From: an uncultured Bacteroidales bacterium
GTDB taxonomy: Bacteria; Bacteroidota; Bacteroidia; Bacteroidales; Paludibacteraceae
Length of the DNA: 64,000 nt
NCBI GenBank assembly: GCA_946626605.1
Contig: CAMOUL010000001.1
Location: forward strand, 186,001-250,000
Direction of reading: 5' to 3'
The position numbers and the translations under genes were made by a program. A model generated the notes under the pieces. That model was not told the origin of the DNA and made no database searches. It saw only the letters and a list, made by a program, of their open reading frames with translations. Of the stretch, positions 24,243-33,000 are shown piece after piece; within the stretch, counting starts at the first letter, position 1; each line of letters starts with the position of its first letter.

Positions 24243-25073
24243 ATGGATGAAAACGGGCTCATATTTAGGTGCTTTGCGAGCGGTAGTAGTGGCAATTGTT
24301 ACTACCTCGGTACGCGTCAACGTGGAATACTCATTGATGCGGGTATCTCTGCGCGTCAGATTCAGAAGTGTCTGCGGGAGATGAACCTCGATTTCCAAAA
24401 TATAATGGGTGTGCTCATTACGCACGACCATGCCGATCATATCCGCGCCGTAGGTACGTTGGGTGAACGGGTTAAACTGCCGATCTACACTACCGCCGAG
24501 ATCCATGCCGGTATTGATCGTAACTATGGCGTAAGGGAGAAACTGCGTACCAGTCGTCGTTATTTCGAGAAAGGGAAGGAATGGCAACTGTTCGGAATGA
24601 CCATCAATACTTTTGGTATTGAGCATGACTCTACTGACTGCCTCGGTTACTGCATCGATTATAATGGTCAGCGCTTTGTACTCATGACCGATTGCGGGTC
24701 GGTGAACGATCAGATGGAGGAGTATATCCGAACGGCTAATCACTTGGTGATTGAGGCGAATCACGACGAGCACATGTTGCTCAATGGTCCGTATCCTACC
24801 TATCTCAAGGAGCGAATCCTCTCGCCCCGCGGACACCAGTCGAATGATGTGTGTGGCGAACTGCTGGAGCGTAACTGGCATCCGGATCTGCGGAACGTAT
24901 GGCTTTGCCATCTTTCTTTGGAGAATAACGATCCGGAAGTGGCGTACGACACCGTTAAGTCCTATCTCGAGGAGATTGAGATTATGCCCGGCCAGGATAT
25001 CTTCCTCAAGGCCCTTGATCGTACCACACCCAGTCCTGTTTATGAATTAAATGATCAAATGATAAAGGAGTAA
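24243..25073 (+). CDS. MBL-fold metallo-hydrolase (YycJ/WalJ-like)
   Basis: A 276-residue metallo-beta-lactamase-fold protein. The metal-binding motif is THDHADH at residues 60-66, preceded by FASGSSGNCYYL, which is characteristic of the YycJ/WalJ group. Further ligands are in TDCGSVND and EANHDEHML, and a C-terminal HLSLENN carries the last histidine. WalJ-type proteins are implicated in coordinating DNA replication or repair with cell division, and resemble 5'-exonucleases; the biochemical role here is not shown. The start ATG is about 17 bp after the promoter. The next gene begins one base after its stop. Confidence 0.9.
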   Translation: MDENGLIFRCFASGSSGNCYYLGTRQRGILIDAGISARQIQKCLREMNLDFQNIMGVLITHDHADHIRAVGTLGERVKLPIYTTAEIHAGIDRNYGVREKLRTSRRYFEKGKEWQLFGMTINTFGIEHDSTDCLGYCIDYNGQRFVLMTDCGSVNDQMEEYIRTANHLVIEANHDEHMLLNGPYPTYLKERILSPRGHQSNDVCGELLERNWHPDLRNVWLCHLSLENNDPEVAYDTVKSYLEEIEIMPGQDIFLKALDRTTPSPVYELNDQMIKE

Positions 25074-25074
25074 T

Positions 25075-25809
25075 ATGGAAAGACTAGTCATTATTCCTAC
25101 TTATAACGAAAAAGAGAATATCGAAGCGATTATCACGGCGGTGATGGAACTGCCGTTGGAGTTTAATGTGCTTGTGATTGACGATGGTTCGCCCGATGGT
25201 ACAGCCGATATCGTAAAGGGCCTCATGGCCGGTAAATACAAAGGACGTGTGCATATCGTGGAGCGCTCCGGTAAACTCGGTTTGGGAACGGCCTATATCG
25301 CCGGATTCAAATGGGCGATTGAGCACGAAGCGGATTATATCTTTGAGATGGATGCTGACTTCAGCCATAACCCCAACGACCTGCTCAAACTCTATGACGC
25401 CTGTGCGAACCAGGGGGCAGATCTCGCAATCGGTAGCCGTTATATCACGGGTGTGAATGTAGTCAACTGGCCGATGGGACGCGTACTGATGTCGTATTTC
25501 GCATCGAAATATGTGCGTACTGTCCTGGGGGTGAAGATCAAAGATACCACGGCCGGTTTCGTTTGCTATAAGCGTCATACCCTCGAGACGATGGAGCTCG
25601 ATAAGATTCGCTTCAAAGGCTATGCCTTCCAGATTGAAATGAAGTTCACAGCCTATAAGTGTGGCGCCAAAATCATCGAAGTACCTATCATTTTTGTTAA
25701 CCGCGTCCTGGGAACTTCCAAGATGAGCGGTGGCATTTTCTCCGAAGCGCTCTTTGGTGTCATTCGTCTCAAAATATCTTCGTGGTTCAGAAAATATCCT
25801 AAGTTATGA
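25075..25809 (+). CDS. Polyprenol monophosphomannose synthase (Dpm1-like GT2)
   Basis: A 244-residue family 2 glycosyltransferase. IIPTYNEKENIEAI begins the GT-A fold, VIDDGSPDGTAD holds the first Asp pair near residue 37, and EMDADFSHNP near residue 94 is the DxD metal site. TAGFVCYKR and RVLGTSKMSGG are characteristic of Dpm1-type enzymes that transfer a hexose from a GDP- or UDP-sugar to polyprenyl phosphate. There is no C-terminal GtrA-like membrane domain, so it is the soluble or peripheral form. The donated sugar may feed protein or surface glycosylation, which is known in Bacteroidales, but the acceptor pathway is not in the window. It overlaps argS by ATGA. Confidence 0.9.
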   Translation: MERLVIIPTYNEKENIEAIITAVMELPLEFNVLVIDDGSPDGTADIVKGLMAGKYKGRVHIVERSGKLGLGTAYIAGFKWAIEHEADYIFEMDADFSHNPNDLLKLYDACANQGADLAIGSRYITGVNVVNWPMGRVLMSYFASKYVRTVLGVKIKDTTAGFVCYKRHTLETMELDKIRFKGYAFQIEMKFTAYKCGAKIIEVPIIFVNRVLGTSKMSGGIFSEALFGVIRLKISSWFRKYPKL

Positions 25810-27584
25810 CATTAGAACAACAATTATCGGTATTAGTCAAATCCGCTGTCAAAGCGCTCTATACTATTGAGGTCGAGGACAGCCAGATCCAATGGCAAAA
25901 GACCCGTCCGGAGTTCGAAGGAAACATCACGCTTGTGGTCTTTCCATTCGTTAAATTGGCGCGCAAAGCCCCGGCTCAGATTGCTACGGAGATAGGAGAA
26001 TGTTTAACGGCTAATGGCGAAGGGCTTGTTGCTAAATTCAACGCCGTACAAGGATTCTTAAACCTCGTGATCGCCGATGCGTTCTGGATTCGTCAACTTC
26101 AGGCCATCGATACGGATGCCAACTACGGTCAGCAACCCGATCGTCATCAACTCATGATGGTCGAGTATAGTTCTCCGAATACGAATAAGCCTTTGCACCT
26201 TGGTCACGTACGTAATAACCTCCTCGGCTATTCCATCGCGCGTATCCAAGAGGCGAATGGATGGAAGGTTGTGAAGACCAATATCGTCAACGATCGAGGC
26301 ATCCATATCTGCAAATCCATGCTCGCATGGCTCAAATATGGGAATGGCGAGACGCCCGAATCGTCCGGTAAGAAAGGCGATCACCTCATCGGCGATTACT
26401 ACGTTCGTTTCGATAAAGAATACAAAACGCAGATAGCCGAACTCATGGCCGCAGGCAAAGATGAGGAGACCGCGAAACGCGAAGCGCCGCTCATGCTCGA
26501 AGCGCAGGAGATGCTTCGCAAATGGGAAGCGAACGATCCCGAAGTGCGTGCTCTCTGGGCGAAGATGAATAGTTGGGTGTATGCCGGTTTTGATGAGACG
26601 TACCAACGCATGGGCGTTTCGTTCGATAAGATCTATTACGAATCGAACACCTATCTCGAGGGCAAATCCGAAGTGGAGAAAGGTTTGGCAAGTGGCGCTT
26701 TCTATCGCCGCGAAGATGGGTCTGTTTGGGCTGATCTTACCAAAGACGGACTGGATGAGAAGCTCCTCCTTCGCTCTGATGGTACTTCGGTCTATATGAC
26801 GCAAGATATCGGAACAGCCAAACTGCGTTTTCAGGATTATCCGATTGATAAGATGGTCTACGTGGTGGGTAACGAACAGGAGTACCATTTCAAAGTGCTG
26901 TCCATCCTGTTGGATCGCCTCGGATTCCCCTTCGGCAAAGAACTCGTCCATTTCTCCTATGGTATGGTCGAACTGCCGAACGGTAAGATGAAATCACGTG
27001 AAGGAACCGTAGTCGATGCCGATGACCTGATGGATAAGATGGTAGAAGACGCGAAGGAGATTTCCAAAGATAAAGTGAATACGCTGCAGGGTATCACGGA
27101 AGACGAAGCGAATGAGATTGCACGTAAAGTGGGTCTCGGTGCTTTGAAATATTTCATCCTCAAGGTGGATCCGCGGAAGAATATGCTCTTCAATCCGGCC
27201 GAGTCGATTGACTTCAACGGCAACACGGGTCCGTTTATCCAATACACCTACGCCCGTATCCAAAGCGTATTGCGCAAAGCAGAGTCCCAGTGGACTCTAG
27301 GCTCTCTAGTGTCTCTGGATCCGAAAGAGTTGGCTCTCATCCAACGTCTTTGCGAGTATCCCGCTATCGTTCGCAATGCCGGAGAGAACTTCTCGCCTGC
27401 TGTGATCTGTAACTATGCGTATGATCTCGCGTGTGATTTCAACTCGTTCTATCACGATCTCTCGATTCTGAACGAACCGGATGCGAATAAACGCGCGCTT
27501 CGTCTCTTGCTTGCCAAGAACGTAGCGAAAGTCATCCAATCCGCTCTCGGGCTATTAGGCATCGAAGTTCCGGAAAGAATGTAA
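25806..27584 (+). CDS. argS: Arginyl-tRNA synthetase
   Basis: A 592-residue class I synthetase that charges tRNA-Arg. The N-terminal Add-1 domain is followed by SSPNTNKPLHLGHVRNN (HIGH motif as HLGH, near residue 130) and, near 393, GKMKSREGTVV (a KMSKS variant as MKSRE). The C-terminal anticodon-binding helical bundle ends with KVIQSALGLLGIEVPERM, typical of the ArgS terminus. Both length and block order are standard. It begins inside the Dpm1-like gene and ends at a strong terminator shared with murG. A weak 7-bp phased stretch lies at about 27290-27315 between the catalytic and C-terminal parts. Confidence 0.96.
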   Translation: MTLEQQLSVLVKSAVKALYTIEVEDSQIQWQKTRPEFEGNITLVVFPFVKLARKAPAQIATEIGECLTANGEGLVAKFNAVQGFLNLVIADAFWIRQLQAIDTDANYGQQPDRHQLMMVEYSSPNTNKPLHLGHVRNNLLGYSIARIQEANGWKVVKTNIVNDRGIHICKSMLAWLKYGNGETPESSGKKGDHLIGDYYVRFDKEYKTQIAELMAAGKDEETAKREAPLMLEAQEMLRKWEANDPEVRALWAKMNSWVYAGFDETYQRMGVSFDKIYYESNTYLEGKSEVEKGLASGAFYRREDGSVWADLTKDGLDEKLLLRSDGTSVYMTQDIGTAKLRFQDYPIDKMVYVVGNEQEYHFKVLSILLDRLGFPFGKELVHFSYGMVELPNGKMKSREGTVVDADDLMDKMVEDAKEISKDKVNTLQGITEDEANEIARKVGLGALKYFILKVDPRKNMLFNPAESIDFNGNTGPFIQYTYARIQSVLRKAESQWTLGSLVSLDPKELALIQRLCEYPAIVRNAGENFSPAVICNYAYDLACDFNSFYHDLSILNEPDANKRALRLLLAKNVAKVIQSALGLLGIEVPERM

Positions 27585-27585
27585 T

Positions 27586-27616
27586 AAAAAATGCGACCAT
27601 CTGGCCGCATTTTTTT
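27586..27616. terminator. Bidirectional terminator between argS and murG
   Basis: An A-tract, ATGCG stem extended by an inner CC/GG pair, loop, CGCAT stem and T-tract. Symmetric, serving both convergent genes. Confidence 0.85.
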
Positions 27617-28685
27617 ATTTCTTCGCTAACGCAATCACTTCTTCTGCGATTCGTTTCGCGGAGTCTTTCTGCGCTAACTTCAGCACATTCGTATGCAGCG
27701 TCTTCAATCGCTTTGGATCATTTAACAGTTCCAACGCGATCGCAATCAACTTCTCTGCGGCCTCTGCATCGCGCACCAGCACCGCTGCATCCTTATTCAC
27801 GAGCGCCATGGCATTATGTGTTTGATGGTCTTCGGCTACGTTGGGCGAAGGAACCAATATCGCCGGTTTACCTAACAAACAAATCTCGCTGATGGACGAA
27901 GCACCTGCTCGTGAGATAACCAGATCGGCATTGGCATAACGATCCGGCATGTCGCTCAAGAAATCCAGACACTCGATATTGGCCGGACTACCTGCTGCCT
28001 CCCATGCTGCCTTGCATTTCTCGTAATACACTTTTCCTGTCTGCCAAACCACCTTAATTCCTTCATTCATTAATTCCTTCAGTCCGGCAATTACGGCTTC
28101 ATTGATGGTTCGTGCTCCTAATGAGCCGCCGATAATAAGAAGCGTCTTTCGACCATCGTCTTTCGACTTTCGACCATCTAAAAGGTTCTGCCTTACCGGG
28201 TTTCCGGTCAGGATAATCTTATCGGCAGGGAAGAACTTCTCCATGCCTTCGTAGGCCACGCAAATCTTCGCCGCTTTGTCCTTGAGGATCTTATTTGTCA
28301 CGCCCGCAAAACCGTTCTGTTCCTGTAGTAGGATAGGGATGCCCATCTTCGCCGCAGCCCACATCGCTGCGCCAGAAGCGTAACCGCCTACGCCTACGCC
28401 TACGTTCGGCTTGAAGTCGCGAATGATCTTCTTCACTTGCCGAATTGACTTTGACAGGTCGATTAATACCGACACGTTCTTCCATGGTTTCTTGCGGTCA
28501 AAACCCCGAACAGGCAGACCCACAATCTCATATCCTGCTTGCGGCACACGCTCCATCTCCATGCGACCTAACGCACCCACAAACAAGATCTCTGCCTCTG
28601 GATCCAAGTCCTTCAGCGCATTGGCGATACTAATGGCAGGGAAGATATGTCCACCTGTTCCTCCGCCGGAAATCAAATAACGCAT
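27615..28685 (-). CDS. murG: UDP-GlcNAc:lipid I N-acetylglucosaminyltransferase
   Basis: A 356-residue GT28 enzyme that makes lipid II at the inner face of the inner membrane. The first G-loop, ISGGGTGGHIFPA, is at residues 5-17, the second is GVGVGGYASGAAMW near 95, and the third is IIGGSLGARTINEAV near 186. The C-terminal UDP-binding part shows SRAGASSISEICLLGKPAILVPSP. A 7-bp phased repeat at 28141-28182 encodes the hydrophilic linker DGRKSKDDGRK between the two Rossmann domains. It is the last gene of an envelope operon, 3 bp after the antiporter. The usual mur/fts cluster is absent, so murG has moved out of the dcw locus here. Confidence 0.96.
   Translation of the reverse strand: MRYLISGGGTGGHIFPAISIANALKDLDPEAEILFVGALGRMEMERVPQAGYEIVGLPVRGFDRKKPWKNVSVLIDLSKSIRQVKKIIRDFKPNVGVGVGGYASGAAMWAAAKMGIPILLQEQNGFAGVTNKILKDKAAKICVAYEGMEKFFPADKIILTGNPVRQNLLDGRKSKDDGRKTLLIIGGSLGARTINEAVIAGLKELMNEGIKVVWQTGKVYYEKCKAAWEAAGSPANIECLDFLSDMPDRYANADLVISRAGASSISEICLLGKPAILVPSPNVAEDHQTHNAMALVNKDAAVLVRDAEAAEKLIAIALELLNDPKRLKTLHTNVLKLAQKDSAKRIAEEVIALAKK
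28141..28182 (-). repeat. Heptamer-phased degenerate repeat in murG
   Basis: Plus-strand units AGCGTCT, TTCGACC, ATCGTCT, TTCGACT, TTCGACC, ATCTAAA. They encode the interdomain linker of MurG with the doubled pattern GRKSKDDGRK. Confidence 0.65.
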
Positions 28686-28688
28686 AGT

Positions 28689-30035
28689 CTATTCTTTTTT
28701 GTCGTTTTCACTCATGTTCTTGATGAACAGGTTCACCACACGCTTCGTGATGAAGGTCTTTCGAACGGCATGCTGCACCTTATCGGCTACACTCGGACCG
28801 TTCTCTTCCGCTCTGCTCGCTTGTTCGGCAGCAGCCACAGCCGCTTCCTGTGCATCCAGTTTCGCTTTAAAGCGCTCTGACGCGTGTTTATACAGGAAGT
28901 TATAGCACGGCACAGAAGCCTTCATGATATACGGTGTGAGGAAGGTCGTAACAACTGATGCGGCTACGATAATCGGGTAGATAGCCGGGTGGAGTACACC
29001 TAAAGTACCACCCAAACCGGCGATGATAAACGAGAACTCACCGATCTGAACGAAAGAGAAGCCGGTTTGCATCGCATCGCGCATCGTCTCGCCTCCCCAC
29101 CAGCAGCCAAGCGTTCCGAACAGAATCATACCGATGATGATAACGGCGCAGATCAGCAAGATACTCGGCCAGTATTCCACTAAGTTACTCGGGTTAATCA
29201 TCATACCTACCGATACGAAGAAGATTGCGGCGAATACGTTCTTCAGCGGCGTCATCAAGTGCTCAATACGATGTGATTCCACGGTCTCAGCCAAGATCGT
29301 ACCCATCACGAAAGCACCTAACGCGCTACTGAATCCGGCTTCCTCGGCTGTCAATACCATGCCCAGACACAGACCTAAAGACAGGATGATCAAGGTCTCG
29401 TCATTCAGGTATTTCTTCACCTTGCGCAGTAGGGTCGGAATAATCAGAATACCTACGATGAACCATACGACCAGCGTGATGGCCAGCACACCTACTTTCT
29501 TGAGCAACTCCACGCCTTCGAACTGGTGCTTGATCGCGATACTCGATAGCAAAACCATCAGGACGACGGCTACCACATCTTCGATAATCAGAATACTCGT
29601 CGCGCCCTTCACAAAACGCTCTTTACTCAAGCCCGCTTCGTCTACGGCTTTCATCACAATCGTCGTACTGGACATACAGAGCATACCGGCTAAGAACAGC
29701 GAGTTCAGCATGTCCATCTCTGCCCATTGTCCGACGCCAAATCCCAGCAGCATCATTCCGCCGATGATGGTCAATGCACCGATAGCTGCTACTTTTCCAC
29801 TCGCAATCAGATTCTTGATGCGGAACTCCAGACCGATGCAGAACAGCACGAACAGCACACCGATGTTTCCCCATGCTTCTACGTTGTGGGGATCTACTAG
29901 CGTCTTTCCAAATACGTACGGACCAACCAGCACTCCTGCCACGATGTAACCCAGCACTACAGGCTGTTTGAGCAACTTAAACAGCAGACTTACAACACCT
30001 GCCGTAATCATCAAAATGTAAAGATCTTGTACCAT
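28689..30035 (-). CDS. Cation:proton antiporter (CPA2 family)
   Basis: A 448-residue membrane protein with about 12 hydrophobic segments. QPVVLGYIVAGVLVGP at about residues 24-39 is the signature of CPA2 (KefB/GerN/NapA type) antiporters. SSTTIVMKAVDE and ALGAFVMGTILAET are further family blocks, and GEFSFIIAGLG lies near 330-340. There is no TrkA-N domain at the C-terminus, only a charged Ala/Glu-rich tail of about 60 residues. It should exchange Na+ or K+ for H+ across the inner membrane. It lies between the TamB-TamA gene and murG in one operon, with no visible functional link beyond the envelope. Confidence 0.9.
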   Translation of the reverse strand: MVQDLYILMITAGVVSLLFKLLKQPVVLGYIVAGVLVGPYVFGKTLVDPHNVEAWGNIGVLFVLFCIGLEFRIKNLIASGKVAAIGALTIIGGMMLLGFGVGQWAEMDMLNSLFLAGMLCMSSTTIVMKAVDEAGLSKERFVKGATSILIIEDVVAVVLMVLLSSIAIKHQFEGVELLKKVGVLAITLVVWFIVGILIIPTLLRKVKKYLNDETLIILSLGLCLGMVLTAEEAGFSSALGAFVMGTILAETVESHRIEHLMTPLKNVFAAIFFVSVGMMINPSNLVEYWPSILLICAVIIIGMILFGTLGCWWGGETMRDAMQTGFSFVQIGEFSFIIAGLGGTLGVLHPAIYPIIVAASVVTTFLTPYIMKASVPCYNFLYKHASERFKAKLDAQEAAVAAAEQASRAEENGPSVADKVQHAVRKTFITKRVVNLFIKNMSENDKKE

Positions 30036-30085
30036 ATATTATAAATTTAAAATAGTGTACTATGTATAAATTATTTAACATCTGC

Positions 30086-33000
30086 CTAGAACGGATACCC
30101 AATTCCGAAGTTCACGCGCACAGCATCGAGCGCCGAGGGAATATTAAAGTACGAGTTGATCGGCTGTGTCTTATCCGGCGTCCAGTCTTTCTTGTTGTAG
30201 CGATAGGTCTGGTACGGCGCATGGATTGCTACGCCGATATCGAGTCGAATCACCAAGCCATCCAAGTCCAATCGCAAACCCGCACCAGTTCCTAACGCAA
30301 TCTGCTTCGCCAGATACGGATTATCCAGAATTCCATCGTATAGATCCTCGCGCAACTGCAAGACCTCCTTGTAATCCGTAATACCTTCCTCCTCGTATAA
30401 CTTCACAGTGCTGTACCAGTTCCATACGTTTCCTGCATCTACAAACGCCGCGCCGAATAGTTTCCAAACGATCGGGAAACGGAACTCAAAGTTACCCTCT
30501 AATTTCACATCGCCCGCATGGAAGAAATTCTGGTTGTATTTCTCGCTGTAGAAGTTACCGGGACCGTAGGCATAAGGCGAAGCTGCACGCATGTTATTGG
30601 GTCCACCGGCATAGAACGCTTCTGATAACGGCGCGAAATCCGAGTTGCCCATTGGGATGTTCGAGCCCGCATACAAGCGCGTAGCGATGCATATCTTATC
30701 CGTAAAGTTGAATTTATTGCGCAACTCCAGATGTACTTTCACATACTGGTTAAACGTCGTCGAACCCAGTGGTTTCTTCTTATCGTTCCATTTATAGCCG
30801 AAGAGGCAGTAGATACCGTTCAGGATATTACCAGATTCCTTCACACCTGCCTCGAACATTGTGTTCACAGCCCGTTTCGAGCGGTAGTCGTTGTACATGA
30901 AGGTATAGCCGATGGAGGGCGATAACTCATTGCTCGCCAGGATCTTAATCAACTGCGGGTATTCGGCGGCTTTGCTCGACAGACTATCCGTCTCCGCATT
31001 CACGCGCACAAGCGCCAAAGAGAAAGGCGTGAAGGCATGTGTGATGAACTGCGACGACTTGATAAAATAGGTCATCGACCCGGTCACTTTATGAATGCCA
31101 TAGCCACCTGCAATGTTCTCGTATTGATAGCTCAGCAGGTATCGCGTGTCGCCTTCCGGATTGTTCTTACCGGTCCAATGCAGGTATGGGAACACGAGCG
31201 TGGAAGTCACACCGAATTTGTACGTATCGGTCTTCTTCGGGTCACCAGGATGTCTGCCGCGCAGCGCCCAGTAATACGCACCATTACCCTTGATTGTGAA
31301 GGTCTCTCCGTTGCCTAACAGGTTACGGATGTTTGAGGTCAAGGTCAAGTTCGGACCTAAACTGTTATTCGATCGCCACGCCACATCGGCATCTGCAATC
31401 AAGCCGTACGTTCGGTTGATGCTGTCCTTCTCCAGTTTTGCGCGTAACTTATCGCTCTTGATGGCCTCGCGTTTCTTCCAGTCCTTCTTCGCGCGAACAC
31501 CGATACCCGACTTATACAACTCGCCTTCGAAGATGTTGTTGTAGTCGCGTTGTGCGAAGGCACGAAGCGACACATCGCCCGCTTTGGTTAACTTATACTC
31601 GGCTGTCAGGTTATTGAAGAAGCCGCTCGCCTGGTTAATCTCCGGGTTATCGGTCAGCGTCGAACCCACGGTCACGCGCAATCGGTCTTTGAAGAACGAT
31701 TTGCTGATGGCTATATTCAGGTCATTCGTGTTACCGCCTGCATGCTCGGTCTGCGCGCTACTCAGGTCGATATCAACCACCTTGCCTAATTTCGAATTGG
31801 CCATCGCCGCGTTCACGCGGCTGTTCACAATCGATGATAAGGCATAGCCGCTTCGTTGCGCCGCTACGTTGCTCTCGCCTACGTACATTCCGGTCGCCAA
31901 CAGCGTCGCTGCCAAGCCTTCCCGCGTGTCCTCGTCTAACGAGGCTAACTCGCGCGTTATCTCTTCGTCTTCCGGGGCTTCCAGGAAGAAATCGATACTG
32001 TTCAAACCGATCGAGTCCACTTCGCCTTTAACCCGCACACCTGTTCTGAACTCCACGCGTCGGGTTTCTTCGTCTTCGGACTCTACGTCCGCTTTCACTT
32101 TCTGTGAGGCGGAGACATTCAACATCGTCTTCCCTACCGGGCCGTGGAACGACACATGACTGCCAGAATCCACATGGAACGGCATAATAGGGTACGCTTT
32201 CGGCGAATAGCGAACGAAGCCTTCATCCACGTTCACCCGGCCTCCAAGACTCAAGTCACCATTGCCCGTACGGTATTTCACGTTCACTTTACCGTGCGGC
32301 TTCACTTGCGCTAAGTTCTTCTTATCGATCGGGTAGGTGATATCGGTTGTCGGCAGGATATTTACCGCCACATCTGCCACGATATCATCCAGTTGACCGG
32401 TCACTTTTCCGTCTATATCCAGCGCCAGATCGCCATATACAGGAAGAGTTCCGCCTTGCTCTAACTTCATCGGCGCAAAGCTGTCCGCCTTCAGCGCAAT
32501 ATCCAAACCCATTGTATTCAGGTCCAGTCCGCCTGTCAACGCCAGATACGTACTATCCGCTCCGTAGATTGGCAGACCGTTAAAGTCCACATGATTATGC
32601 TGCATCACGATGGGCGTCTCACCCAATCCGATCTGTACGCTATACGGTTTGTACAACGCCGAGACTTGCAGCGGCAACACTTCGGCCGAGAGGTCCATCT
32701 GATCGGGCAAACCGTCCACACTCGCTTGAGCACGAATAGCGCCTTTCAGATCCAAGTCTGCCATTCCGATGATGCTGTCCGCAATCTCCAGCGGGATGTC
32801 ATCCAATTGCACATTGGCGCGCAAACCGTTCTTATAGTTCTCCGAACGAGCGATATCCATCTTCATTTCCCGACTGCCGAAATCCATGTCGCTGAAGTGT
32901 AAGTCATCCATCTTCAGCAATCCTTCGCCATGCAGATCATTCGCCTCACGTGCAAGACCGATTTGCAAGTCCACGTCGGTCTTCAGACCATGCAGCATCA

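Noticed and set aside
24126..24911. Upstream extension of the SusA-like GH13 gene (open frame of 942 codons in total)
   Set aside because: It is antisense to the metallo-hydrolase gene and lies upstream of the GH13 promoter; the lipoprotein signal starts at 24125.
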